Shown: positions 12,595-24,945, counted from the stretch's first letter. The stretch: DNA of 64,000 bases from Diphasiastrum complanatum (GCA_029204225.1 CM055092.1:65508923-65572922); one strand, 5' to 3'. Notes: generated by a model not told the origin, from the sequence alone. Numbers and translations: made by a program.

Positions 12595-13373
12595 CCAAAG
12601 TCTGACTAGAGACCATGGGGCCTTCTCACTTGGGCAGTGGCGGCGAGGGATATTTTTGAGCCCACTGTGTAAGTCTACCCTATATCCATTAATGATATTT
12701 GACTATTTATTGTTTTTCTTCTTTTTTTGCTCTTGGGAGTTTTTCGTAAGACACGTTGGAATAAAATGCTCTCTTTATATGATCGAAATTTGAAATGTTT
12801 GTGCGGGGATCTATCGTGGGATGTATTCCCACACATGACGAGTACATGTATGTGTATTCCCACGCTACGCAGGCAGTACTCGAGTTATTGGAGAGGTAGG
12901 GCATGCATATAAATTGTGATGCTGCTCCTCAGGTATGACATGAAATCCATTTTATGTTTTTTAAACTTGGTATTCTCTCTCACTCCCATATGATTGTTCG
13001 GAAGACTAATTGTTGTGTCTTGCATGTGCAGGAACAACAAGGTGACTCACCTCACCCCACGCCGACCTCGAGTATTACCCCGAACAGTCCAAACCTAACC
13101 CTAACCCTAACTCTAAGAATGCTGCCAAATAGTATTCAAGGCATGGTAGCCGCAGGAAATGTTTATTAACTAGTTACTTTTTAGGCTTGTTGCTCATTTG
13201 CATTTAGTTGGTTTTTTCGTGTACGTCTATTGAGGTTTGCATAGGTTTCTATTTGTTCTATGACTAGCATAGGTTGCAGTTATGTTTGAGGAGCACATTT
13301 AGTGTGGTGTTAACTATTTGAACGGTTCTATGCTTAGCATAAGTATGTAGTTAAAAAAAAATTTGAGGTTACG
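12595..13373. other. spacer between the two transposon-like ORF blocks
   Basis: Shared with 58140-58879. A short frame at about 12730-12912 has several Cys but no recognised motif. A splice-acceptor-like TTGCATGTGCAG ends at 13032, followed by a Pro-rich frame containing an interstitial CCTAAC run (13092-13110), so there may be a small exon here. Confidence 0.4.
13092..13110 (+). repeat. interstitial CCCTAA-type run
   Basis: About three units of a 6-bp CCTAAC/CCCTAA period. It differs from the 7-bp TTTAGGG motif seen elsewhere in the window. In the copy at 58599-58622 the run encodes Pro-Asn dipeptides. Too short and too internal to be a telomere. Confidence 0.6.
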
Positions 13374-16300
13374 ATGTCAAGTAGTTCTACCTCTTCTATT
13401 CCAGTAGTTGTAACTCAATATGTTGCAACAAGTGCAACTTCTTCATCTGACATTCCCAATGAAAGCTTTTTTTATAAAGCCACTCCTGAATTTGAACATA
13501 TTTTGGTAAACGATGTGGCATCGTCATCATTTACCCGTTCATCATCTGAAATTCCTCAAGCAAGTACTTTTCAAGAAATGACGTTTGTAACTCAACTTGT
13601 ATCAATCTTTTGACCTCGTCCTCCTCTTTAGATACAGGCTCGGCACAACTAGAACATTGTTCTTTTGAACAAGTTGGATCATTGAGTGATGAGTCAAAAG
13701 CTTCAATTCACTCAGTTACTGATTCTAGTAAATCAATAGATCCACGTAAGTTTGTTGATCTACGACGTTCAAGCTTTTCTCATGTTCGTAGGAGACCTTT
13801 TCAAAGTGATGTTCGTCGTGTTAAATCTAAAAGGACTATATTCGTTGAAAATTTAGAGCCTTCTGAGGGTCCAGAACATCCTGGGGTTGGAGCCAGAATT
13901 TCCAGTCATGAAATTCCAACACCTTCTCAACCAGTTCAAGCACCTACTAGTGTCACAGGTTCAATTTATAGATCAGACTCCAAACAAAAAGAAAAATACA
14001 AGAGAGACTTGAGATCCTCACCTGATTTAATGAATCGTCAAAAATAGTTGATTACAAAATCTGAGATTCGAAGGTACGGAATATTATTTGCTGCTCATCT
14101 TGTTGTTTGCAAAAGTTGAGTATCAGAGAAATTGAAGAATTAAGAGTAAACTTTTTTTTACGAAGTAATGATGAGAGAAATTACTATTTGTGTGCAACAA
14201 TGAGGCCGGACAAAAATTCATTTTTGTATTTTTTAAATGCTTTGGAGGTTTGTCGCAAAGCTTACAAAGCAGTTCACGCAATCGGAAACTCGCGGCTTCA
14301 ACTAATGCATGCACGACTTCAGAAAGACCCAACATTACAAGGATCCTTACAGGGTCGAACGGTTTCTCTAGAAGCTTCAAATGCAACTGCTTGGCTAAAG
14401 CATTTCATAGATGTGCACGGAGAAAAATTGCCTAATTTCTTATATTTTTACTTGCCGGATAATTTTACAAAATTAGAAAATTTTTGATGTACAAATGGTT
14501 TGCAAAAAACAAAAAATGTTCAATATTTGAGTTACTTATATTTTTTTAGAATCTGGAAAAGAGATTTTGGACTGGTAAAGATTTCCAAAAAATGACAGTA
14601 TGCTCCACTTGCGAGTTGTTAAAGTCTGCAAAACAACTTGCAAAGACCAATGATGAGAAAGGTAAATATTAATCGAATTTGTCATTCATTTTAATACTTT
14701 CTGTTTTGAAAAAGTTTATGTTGCAGTCTTTATGAACAACATTATGTTGCAGCCTTTTTGAACACCATTATGGTATGATCTTTATTTTATTAAATAAGTG
14801 AATCATTGTATTTTCAGTGGATGCTACAAAAGCTCTTCAACTGCACAGAGATCAACAAATAGTTGAAAGACAAAAGTTGGCCAAGCATCGAAAGAAATGT
14901 TTGGAATGTCCACAAAAATATCTGGAACTTGTTATTGAAGGCATGGATCAGAAGAAAACAATGTTGCCTCATTTTGTTAATGGCACTTTGAGGTGTTTTT
15001 TAATTATCCCAATATTCGAAATGATCCAAATTTGACGATCACCATTGTACATAAGATAATTTGCAAATTTGGTGAAAATCTTTCAGAAATACTTTATTTG
15101 CAGCTTGACAACACTGCTAGGGAAAATAAAAATCAAACTGTTTTGACATACTTGTCTATGCTAGTGCAGAAAAAAAATTTCAAAAAAGTAAAAATAGGAT
15201 TTTTGTTGGTAGGACATACCCACAAAAATTGATCAAATGTTTAGTTGCTTTTCTAAGAGGTTGAGACGCAAGAAAGCATTTTCATTACTAGTGCTTTAAA
15301 GCATTGTTGAGGAATCGTATGTGCCAAAGCCAAACGTGTCATTAATCAGACACAGATATGATTTTTGTGATTATGTTAAGGCGTCCAATGAAACAGAGCG
15401 ATGCGTAGCTAATATCAATGATATTAGCGTTCAACACCAGTTTAAAATCAAATGTAACGAATCAGGCATTATATTATTATGGGGCAAACTATTTTCAAAT
15501 TCACTTTCGTGGCTACCTCTTGAAGGAGTTCGATTTTTGCTTAACATTCCATCGACTTAAATCAAGCTTGTTGTGTTGTCTCCCTTGAAGTCCTTGCTAG
15601 AAGAACAAAAAGCACAAAGAGAACATCGTGAGATTGATCCATTTGCCTCATTAAAATTTTTGGAATCAAGTATTCAAGCAGCTTATCATTTTTTTGATGA
15701 GTTTGATCAGCATTGGTGGATGGACTTTTTCGAGGAACAAAAAATCAGTATGCTCAATCTCGAACATACATCAACAACTGATGAATTTCATTGGCCTCAT
15801 AAATTAGGAATATCAACTACGTCTGTCGAACCTTCAGATCTTCCTCGAGATAATGATTTCCTGCAACTTGTGCAAGGTGAGGAACGTGAAATTTATGTGG
15901 GCTCAAGGAAGAATAGGCAAAGTGTAAAAGCTGCAAAAATGAAATGGCGCAGTGATTTGAATGAAATCCAAATTGGAGGCCTTGTTGCACTCTAAGACTA
16001 CGTGTCCATTGGTTGCGCACCACTTCAACGAATGCTTTTTTGGGAAGGTACGAACTCGAAATGTTGCAAGTAGATCCAAAGGGCAAGAGAAAGACATTGC
16101 CAAAAAATAAACCAAGAGTCGACGATTTGAATCTACAGGATGTAGATGTTTTGGCATTTAATTTTGAATTAAAAATGACCAATCGTCTATGAAAGTCAAC
16201 AATATCTATATTGAAAGAACGACTTGGATTACTTGAAAAACCATCATCCTCCACTCGTCATCAATAGAGAAAAGCTGATTTACAAGGTTTTTTGTCAACA

Positions 16301-16411
16301 TTAGACGCGGATTCTGAGGAAGACATGCCAGTTGACTTTGATGAAGAAGACGGGTCTTCCACTTCACAGCTGAAAACAAGAGTGTTGAGAATATGTCAAG
16401 TTTTGAATTGA
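13374..16411 (+). pseudogene. DUF7869-type transposase-like gene, copy 1 (broken)
   Basis: From ATG 13374 there is a Ser/Thr-rich N-terminus, then a basic region (RRRPFQSDVRRVKSK, about 13790), a segment with RKAYKAVHAIGNSRL (14250), and a Cys pair CSTCELL near 14600. An intron (14662-14817, GTAAAT..TTTTCAG) is followed by the core: DQKKTMLPHF, LYLQLDNTARENKNQ and GFLLVGHTH. This LDN..RENKN..GHTHD order is how I recall the DUF7869 family, thought to be DDE-type transposon-derived nucleases. Breaks: stops near 14047, a deletion that changes the frame near 14980, loss of the Asp after GHTH (15226), a TAA at 15557 and an about 80-bp deletion near 15993. The C-terminal part (15573-15995) is open. 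Function is inferred from family resemblance; the sister copy is 58880-62052. Confidence 0.6.
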
Positions 16412-16760
16412 GAGGCATCAGTGAAAATTCCTTAGAAAATGTACTTTAAAAAAAAGAATGTGCAAATATAATTATTTTGTATTTCAATGGGATTTCGAGT
16501 TTCAAAAATCATTTGTTCTCTTGAATTGTTATTTCATTTGTAATTATGATGGTTTTATGAAGTTTGCAACAAAAAACTTCTAGTTCTTTATTTAAAATAT
16601 GTATTTTTTGGCTTTTTCTTAAAAACAAAATTTAGAGATTTATTAAAAGAATCCATGATTTTGGCCTTAAACTAGGACCATTAAAAAACACCAAAAAAGG
16701 TTACTATTTTTCAGGTCAAAGTCCCAAAACAAATGTCATCGTGTTTTTTGAACTAGTCTT
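16412..16760. other. 3' flank of DUF7869 pseudogene
   Basis: AT-rich with homopolymer runs and no gene seen. In the second copy the stretch from about 16585 to 16910 is missing, and the flank joins directly into the right half of the MITE at 62227. Confidence 0.5.
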
Positions 16761-17018
16761 GGGCTAAAAGCATGGTTTGGTGGTACAAAAAAAAACCCAT
16801 TTTTTATTGTGCCTTTTGGTAGTACATTTCACTTTTTGGGGATTTGGTAGATGCTACCCATGAGAGAATGCAATGAAGGGCCTACCCTCTTGGAGTATTG
16901 GGGGGTAAGTGGTGGGCCTACTCTCTCTCCTCCAATAAAAACCATAAATGTATTTCTACCCAAAAAAGGTAATGTCCTTGACAGTCCATGTTGTACCACC
17001 AAACCATGCTTTTAGCCC
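16761..17018. mobile_element. 258-bp MITE with perfect 28-bp terminal inverted repeats
   Basis: The left end starts GGGCTAAAAGCATGG and the right end is its exact reverse complement over 28 bp (ends CATGCTTTTAGCCC). Flanks read AGTCTT before and CTTGAC after, allowing a TT or, if the last C is counted outside, a CTT target duplication. No coding capacity. Sequences at about 7662 and 41690 continue TTTTTGAA.TAGTCTT straight into the right flank, so they look like empty sites. The size and a 3-bp duplication would fit a PIF/Harbinger-type MITE, but the superfamily is not proven. Confidence 0.8.
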
Positions 17019-18132
17019 TTGACATTTTTAACATTTATTGATATAGAACATGAAGATTAGGTATAATATATCGTGTATAGGTTTGGCTCAAATGAATCCA
17101 TTAGGAATTTCAAGAATGATTTTAAGCAATGATTTTCAAGCTAACAAGCTCTAGACAAGTTTGATGTGCATCTTCATGATTAGTCCTTGAAGTTTTTTTC
17201 CTGAACATCACTTTCTTTGTGTGCAAGTAGAGTTAGATTGCCATTCTCAAGGTGAAAAAAGATATGATCATAAATCACATTCATTGCAGAATAATGTTAC
17301 ATAAGTTCAAATACTATGAAAGCCTTTGTCAATACAAGTAAGTGCCTTGTGATGCTATTTATTTAGCTATCATTAGCCAATAGCCCTTGTAACTCAGTAC
17401 TTTAGCATTTAAAAAAGAAAAATTTATTGCATCATTTCTTTCACATCACTTGTGTAGAACTAGCATTCTTACATCTAGAATATCCAAGAGGTTGAAGTTT
17501 GCAAATCTGTATTAAAAAAAAAAATCACAATTAGTACAAAAAAATTATGTGATTACATTATGATGAATTTTGGATGCATTTTTTTTTTTTGTAGTGTGCA
17601 ATATATTATGCGTCTTTACATTTGGCTATCTCTTATATTGTCCAGTATGATTGTGTTGCACTATTTTAAACCACAAGAGAGCTTCATATAAAAAGTAAAA
17701 CCTAAACCATGCATAGGTATTCTAACATTTGGAAGTTTTATTTTGAGATTGAGAAAAAATGAAAATTTTCTTCTCTAAAGCACAAACTATAGTAAGAAAC
17801 TTGATTATCTAAAACTAGAATTTGAGGCAATATGGCTTTAATACAATAGGCTTAATAATTGATAGGAAAAGTGGATGTTCTCACCACTAATTTTTTGTTT
17901 CACCTTTGATGCTTAAAGGATGTTATCAACCAGCTAGTCTGAAATTTATATCCTTCAATCCAGCTTGTTTCAAGTGTGTAAAATGGCCTTTGACTCCCGC
18001 CAAAAACTACAAGGGAAAACCGAATTGAAGGTCATCTAGGTAGTTGTTCAAATTGCAAGACACAAGAAACTTTCTTGAACTTAATAGTTGATTTAAAGTT
18101 GTACATGTAAAGAATAAATTGAAGCATGAAAA
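17019..18132. other. 3' flank of desaturase, duplicated
   Basis: Matches 62331-63212 and 7680-8770. It ends at 18132, where sequence just downstream of the exon-12 region joins directly to the middle of desaturase exon 8. No additional gene seen. Confidence 0.65.
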
Positions 18133-21100
18133 CGAACCAAATAGCCTTCAATGTCATTAGACCATAAAGTGGCCATAGGTATATGTGCTGCAATGCACAA
18201 GTCACAATTAATTCACCTAGAATGTTGAAAGAGTACTTGACTAACTTTTTAATGCTAAAAGGATTCACAAGGCCTTTATAGCTCGAATGATGGCAATGGT
18301 AACTATGTGGGCTATTATTGTAACGCTCAGGACAATAATCATTCTTGCTAGAGAAAAATCCCATGACTCACCTGATAGGCATGAAAAGAGTGTCTTGGTT
18401 GTTCTAAGTGCACCCTTATGATATCAACGTCATTTGCTCCTATAAAGGTGTTCAACCTTATGAATCCATTCGATCGTATGTACTCACGATGACACTTTGC
18501 ATCATACATACTCGCATGAATATTGTGCTATTTAATACAATATCAATGCTACTTATTTGATTTGAAGATCAAAATTTATATCAACAAACTTCATTTTAAT
18601 ATGGATTGAGAAAACATACTAATATCTGGGTCGAATTTGTTCACATTTTTATAAGCATGATGCACAATAATGTGTTGGTTGCCTCCATATATAGGTATCA
18701 AACAATAAAATCACAATGAGAAAACAAATTTTCTCAACTTAAAAGTGACTAGATAATTTTTATATTTTAAGTATCATGTAAAATTTACCTGCTAGCTCCA
18801 ATTAAATCTGAAGATATTCCCATCAAATATGAGAACCAAGGCCATGTAGAATATGCTCCTGCAAAGAAGTTCACATCTGAGGTGCTACAAAGATCAGCTC
18901 TTCTAATTTACAAATCTCTTTTGACATCTTAAAAGCTTCCAACTTTAGTCAATGACATGCTTGTAGTGTTCATTTAACAAATGGAATGCAACCATCATAA
19001 CGATGTAGTCATTTGCAAAGAAGACGGTAGATTCTGTAAAGGTTTTCTTTATATTAACTTGTTTTATGTTCTCCTAAGAGAGCCAAACATCTAAGTCTCT
19101 TATTGAATGTTCTTTACATGCACAAAATGAGCATTTTGGCTATGATATTTCTATACTTTATCAATTACACATATACATAGAAACTAGTAGTTGTAAAATG
19201 TATCCAACAACAAGAAAATTGGACACTCACCATGGTTGCCGTCATGCATTATATTCATCGCGATATGAGCTGATATGTATCCAAATGCAATAGCATATAT
19301 AGAAGAAATGATAGGATTTTGGACTTGGAAAAACATCAAATAGTAGGAGAGCAAATACAATGCTAAGATCACAGCTGACTTGATAAACAAGTGTGAATGC
19401 ACTCTTGGATTCACCTGCATCATTTCCAATTAAAAAATGATCATTAGACTTTTACATTTCATACAAACATGGCATAAAGATAAAATGCAGTGAAGGTCAA
19501 AGAAATTGAATTTATTGTGTAAAGTAGCACTAATGTTGAATACTTTTAGAGGCCCAATAAATTTATTATAATTGGAAGGATTTTTCGAAAAGAAGGAATT
19601 ACTACTAAATTATAGCTTTTATATTGAGTGGTAAAGACAACAAATCTGATGTAGGAAATATGTTGCAATGTGTAAGAAAATACATAAAAGTACCTTGTTC
19701 CTATGAAAATAAGCCTGAACGCGCTCTTTCAATGCCAAATAAAAGGGTTCTTTCACAGTGTCCAAGTACTCCACATTGGTCATGCTTAAGTCCTCATCGC
19801 TGGCATCTATTTCACCAACACAGTACTGGTCCAACAATTTCCTGATAGTCGTTGGAAGATGTCAAGGACTTTAGGACATAAGCACAAAAGATCAGTGGAC
19901 ACAATCTATGACTTCATGTACTGTTGAGCTCTTAGCTGCTTGCAGGTATTGCTAAAATGAAGACTTGCCAAACACACAAAAACATAGATCTCTGTTTCAC
20001 ATCCAACTTTCATACAAATCCATTTATGTTTTATGGAAAATCTGACGTATCCTCCAACTATTCCCATAACACCTTCCTAATATATAGATATATATTTTGT
20101 TTCTGCTTCCTTGGAAGGAAAACAATTTCTGCGCCTAAGTCTAATCTTCAATTGCTTTGCTTGACCTTAAAGTTCCCAAATTAGATAGTTTTGGAGTAAG
20201 CGATATTCCGCAGATAAACACATGACGTTTTTTGAATCAGTACCCAGAAGTTTGTCTGTTCTTCATTGTCTCTCTTTGTGATTCTACAAAGGTGCTGTGC
20301 CAAAATTGCTCATTGTCTGAATTCTTTCCTTAACAACATCTAGACGAGTTCGTTCCAATTGATGCCAGATAAGGTAATTCCCATAAGTCTAGAACATAAA
20401 AAAAAACTTATTGTGTTGGAACGTTGCAATCCTTGAGCATTTTTTAACATGAGCTGCATGTTGTAGCCTAGAGACAGGACTCTCTTTTTACAATTTTGAT
20501 TTAATTGACCTTCATCTCTAACGTTGGAAAGAGAACTTTATATATCGTTCCATGATATGAACTTGTAAATCATATACAGATTATCACATCATAAACTTTC
20601 TAGCATTCTATACCATCTAGCGTAGATTTGTATGTCTATTCTTTGTATGCGTCTCTCTGCATCAGCTATCGTCTTTTTGGTATCTTGTCCTTCAACTCAA
20701 AAGGCTTACTGAATTTGAAGGAGATTATTGTTTTAGCATGTGTACTGAACTTTTCAAATACTCATCTGTCGATGTTTCTTCAACTCAGGCACAACATCTA
20801 ATCACTTAAAACGAACATTCGGATGTCTCAAAGAAAGAATACCTAGCGGTTGCACTTCTTATTTTTCGCGGAATTGTTGACCATCGTAGTCGTTGTTTGT
20901 TGCATGTCGTCAAGAAGCATGTTGCTTTCGTGGCCCATCTTAAGCAACTAAGAGGTTTGTATGTTTGTATGTAGTATAACTCGGTACGTAATTGCCTACA
21001 AACTATGTAATGCCACTTCTTTGCGGCTGTATTTCTTCAGTGCTTCCCGTGGGGATGCCTTGATCGTGCTGGCAACCCCATCATGAGGGTAATCAATTGT

Positions 21101-21148
21101 CATATTGAGTGTGGCTGCTGCAGATGTACCTCGTAGCTGGAAGGACAT
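18133..21148 (-). pseudogene. front-end desaturase pseudogene (lacks haem core and exons 9-12)
   Basis: Recognisable exons, in transcription order: partial exon 1 21148-21005 (starts MSFQLRGT, ends at KKYSRKEVA), exon 3 19841-19694, exon 4 19414-19231 (first histidine box HDGNH), exon 5 18858-18789, exon 6 18694-18620 (HIIVHH), exon 7 18439-18372 and truncated exon 8 18187-18133. Exons 3-5 and 7 have good splice sites and open frames. Lesions: an 892-bp deletion (relative to 48775-49666) removes the DCWLV..DVTKW part of the cytochrome b5 domain and all of exon 2 with HPGG. The exon 6 acceptor AG is now AC, and exon 6 has one extra base (18678-18679). Exons 9-12 are deleted. It therefore cannot encode a b5-fused desaturase. 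TATA box and upstream repeats are still present. Confidence 0.9.
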
Positions 21149-21198
21149 GATCAACGTTTCAATACAGCCGCATATATTGAAAGAGAGTGCTGTTCTAC

Positions 21199-21207
21199 CT
21201 TTTATAA
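21199..21207 (-). promoter_or_regulatory. TATA box of desaturase pseudogene
   Basis: Minus-strand TATAAAAGG, about 50 bp upstream of the ATG at 21148. Identical in sequence and spacing to 49856-49864 in the full-length copy. Confidence 0.4.
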
Positions 21208-21749
21208 ATCAGAAACTGCATCTATATATCACACTGGCTGTGATACAGTGTGTCTCGGCTTATGAGCTTTCACAGCTCAAATGACTCATGCATGCTGAGT
21301 TCTAAGCACTGTCAAACTATATTGTCATTAGAATTCAAGTTGGAGTTGGACGCAATCTAATAAGCAAGGACAAGTATACAACTAGATTGTACTGCTAAAC
21401 AACATGCCATTCTTTGTATCGCGAAATGCGACGCGCTGATAAGGATTAGTCATTGTAGCTAAACTCATTAGGAATATTGGTATGTAGAGAGACTTACTGG
21501 AGCTCCAAAACACCGATAGAGATCAACCGTTAAGAGTTGGATTCTCCAATCAAGTTAATTTCCTGGAGGCTGTGAGTGCAACACATATCAATAGATCCAC
21601 GAAAGAAAGCCTTGCGTTAATCTCCAACGCGACAACAACCCCGTTATGTACTACCACCCCGACGACAATTTTCATGACAAAAAAAGCATCAAACTGCGTT
21701 TCGTGTGGACAGTCGAGAATAACATTTGTCAGACGAAAATGGGAGAAAA

Positions 21750-22040
21750 AATTTTTACATTTATGATTCGCTGAATTTTCTATGGCCATTTTTTTCAAAT
21801 CTTCATCAGACTAACCGCAATTCGACTGATTAAGTCTGAACAAATTAGTATTTTACGTTTATGATTCGCTGAATTTTATTTCTATGGTCCTTTTTTCAAA
21901 TCTTTATCAGACTGACGGCAATTCTGATTACTAAGTAGCATTCTAAAATTGTGAATCGCGGAATTTTCTATGCTCCTTTCTTTCAAATCTTCGTGACTCC
22001 GACTAAGTACGGCAATTCTGATTAGTATCCGAACTAAGAA
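21750..22040 (-). repeat. diverged tandem repeats of about 95 bp upstream of the desaturase
   Basis: Three to four units with the core ATGATTCGCTGAATTTT, then a T-rich stretch CAAATCTT.ATCAGACT, then GGCAATTCTGAT. They lie 600-900 bp upstream of the start codon on the minus strand. The paralogous tract is 50270-50640, with one extra unit. Whether they affect expression is unknown. Confidence 0.6.
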
Positions 22041-22259
22041 ACTTCCCACTATGTCATGAACAAGTCAGGACGACCATTTTAACGTCTCTGACTCTGCGCT
22101 GTTACGTGTAACTATAAGTATTAATCAATACTCAATATAATATGTTATGAAAGATGGCATCGAAGTAAGTAGAAATCAGTGAGACATATTGCAGGATTGG
22201 GTTTCCATTCTTGTTCGCTCGCCATGCCATTTAGCGTTAAGAGACGGGTCATGACAGTA

Positions 22260-22291
22260 GACTTTGTCATGCAGCATGTCATGACAAAGTC
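22260..22291. repeat. perfect 12-bp inverted repeat
   Basis: GACTTTGTCATG, an 8-nt spacer, then CATGACAAAGTC. Fully conserved at 50806-50837 while neighbouring bases differ. It could be a protein-binding dyad or a chance palindrome. Confidence 0.7.
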
Positions 22292-23220
22292 ATGTAAGTT
22301 TTGAATACGAACTAATTTAACTTTTTGACTATTCAGATTTGTGCTATGTATTGTCAAGGACTCAAGACTCCTTTCAGTTTGCAACCAGCCTGCGGCCAAG
22401 GTTTATGACTCCTATGGCTTACATACTAGAAAATAAAAAAAACTAGATAACTTTTAGTTGGGGGAATGCACTCCCATCCTAGGAGGGCACTCCGCCCCGA
22501 GCAGGTGGAAGGCCCCAGGAGAGGACTCTTAGGGACCAAGGAAAGAGAATCTTTGTTTTGGAGAGATAATGCTAGTTTTCGAAGAGAGAATTATATTCTA
22601 ACAACGTTTTGAAATGATGGAGAGAGAAATCAAGGTGCATATTCTGTAAAGATGCCTGTAGAACATATAATCTAAATCTGAGTAGATTTTCATGACTTTG
22701 GATGAATTTTGAACGTTACCTAGCGTGAAGATTTATGTGCTCTAGGTTTTGGTTGGTTTTGATGCCCTTGAGGCTAGGCTTAAAGAAAAGGAAGACCCTC
22801 GTGTGGGGGCCTTCCTGTATACATTCATTTCATACTCAAGGACGAAATTAGATGTGGTCTAGAAGTAAAATTTTAAAGTTCATTCTCTTATCATATGTAG
22901 TCGATTGACCAAATCGATCTAAACTTGCTCCAAACTTGAATATCTCTATGGGCATGTACAAAAGACCATTCCTAACATTTTTGGGTGTGTGTGGCATTTT
23001 GTTCCGTACGTTGTGGAATGCAACATGCTCCATATATTACATCAAAACAAGTTTTGAACATCATTCATTTACATTGAGATTTGCCACCAAAAGCATGCCA
23101 TCATGATCTTGAGTTTTTTATGCCGATTTTTGGGCTCTAACATCATCCAAGCAGCTGACTAACACAACTAGTAGCAGTTCTAGGTACTTGTACAATATTG
23201 TAGCAATTTGTCTCCTATTT
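22292..23220. other. upstream spacer, no gene seen
   Basis: Matches 50838-51810. A minus-strand frame at 22848-23033 is conserved in both copies but shows no motif. Purine-rich, with no recognised element ends. Confidence 0.45.
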
Positions 23221-23228
23221 TTTGTTGT

Positions 23229-23905
23229 AGATCCAATTTTGTAGTATAGAACTATATTCAATTTTATTTTCATTAGGATTTATGAAAACATATCTGCACA
23301 TCCTAGAAAAAAAATCTGTACTTATATTGATGAATTTGTTGATAATGGGTACATCTATCAACTGGGGTGGGAATCAGTGAACCTCGGAATATCTGTCTAA
23401 GTTTGAAGACAATATACCATCTGCTATTCCGAGGTCCATTCCGACCTCTGCTCATGCATTTTTTACAATTCATAAATAGATTATATGCTAGATTATTACC
23501 TGCTCATAAATGCTAGATTATATACCTCTGCTCATAAATGTTTATCTCCTATCTTTTGTTGTAGATGCAAGTTTTGTATTGTAGGAATATATTCAATTTT
23601 ATTTTACATTAGGATTTATGAAAATACATGTACACATTTTAAAAACAAACCTCTACATTTTTTGATGAACCTGTTGACAATGGGTGAGAATCAGTGGAGG
23701 TCGGAACAGACCTCGGAATATCTGGATCTGTTAAAGGCTATATACCATCTTTTATTCCGAGGTCCATTTCGACCTCTGCTCTCACATTCAAAAACAGATT
23801 TCTGATAAACATTGGCAATTTGTGCCTGAACAATGCTAGATTATTACCACCTCAACTGATATATCAGGAATACAAAATTTCCGCCCCATTTGATACATCA
23901 AAATG
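23229..23905 (+). repeat. tandem pair of hairpin-bearing units (H3, H4)
   Basis: Diverged members of the family at 9375. H3 (about 23380-23448) has lost the outer half of its left arm, while its right arm is intact. H4 is 23697-23776 with both arms, and a T replaces C in the outer right arm (TTTCGACCTC), leaving a G.T pair. The loop sequence also differs from other members. Confidence 0.7.
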
Positions 23906-24217
23906 AACAAAATGTGACTCAACACCACCACAATTTTTAGATTTTTTCACCACATTGAAGCCTTCGTGCTGCCTTCTTGATTGCGTTTGTCCTTGAAATG
24001 ATGACACTTCTCCACTAGTGTTTTTATGCACCCGCTGGGGAATTCCATAGTTGGCCTAAGAAAACCCACTCTCAACAATTCGTGGTATACATAATTAATG
24101 TTTCAGGCTTACTAGTTCGTGCTACTCTGATTTGTAGAATCTTAATCTAGTCCTGTTATTTTGATTTACAGGATCATAATTTATGTGTTGTGTATTGGCT
24201 ATGTTTCATGTTTAGAA

Positions 24218-24220
<3 letters not shown>

Positions 24221-24296
<76 letters not shown>
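24221..24296 (+). repeat. (GA)n microsatellite, 76 bp
   Basis: Paralogous to 53503-53562 (60 bp). Confidence 0.97.
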
Positions 24297-24298
<2 letters not shown>

Positions 24299-24945
24299 AT
24301 GAAAGAGTTAAAGGTAACCAACACTCCCAATTCTAGAAAGGTTGGTAGACCTTGTTTTCTTTCGATAAAGGCATGGTTCATATGTCTCTTGTTGGGCGAT
24401 AAGTTTCACGAGAAAGCTCAAACGCCATTGGGAGGGAGCATGTGGTGACCTTATGGAATAGGATATAACCGTATGGTTCGGTAGTTTTGATTAGCACTCT
24501 ACTATGTTCTTTTTTTTTTTTCTCCTTGTGTGTGTTTATATTTTAGGGTTTAGGGTGTGCGTGTGCGTGTGCATGTGAGATGCAATTTCTGCTTGAACAC
24601 TGCTAGATTATGAACAAAATGTGACTCAACCTCGCCACATTTTCTAGATTCTTTCACCACATTGAGGCCTTCATGTTGTCTTCTTGATTGCGTTTGTCAT
24701 TGAAATGACGACACTTCTCTACCAGTGTTTTTATGAACCCGCTGGGGAACTCCATAGTTGGCCCAAGAAAAAAAATGATCCCCACTCTGAACAATTTGTG
24801 GTATACATAATTAATGTTTCAAGCTTACTAGTTTTTACTCTGATTTGTGGGATCTTAATCTAGTCTTGTTATTTTGATTTACAGGATCATAATTTATGTG
24901 TTGTGTATTTGTTATGTTTCATGCTTAGAAATAGAGAGCGAGGGA

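Noticed and set aside
22145-22399. Minus-strand frame starting MAAGWLQTERS upstream of the desaturase
   Set aside because: The paralogue (50718-50945) differs by indels that change the frame, so there is no sign of protein constraint.
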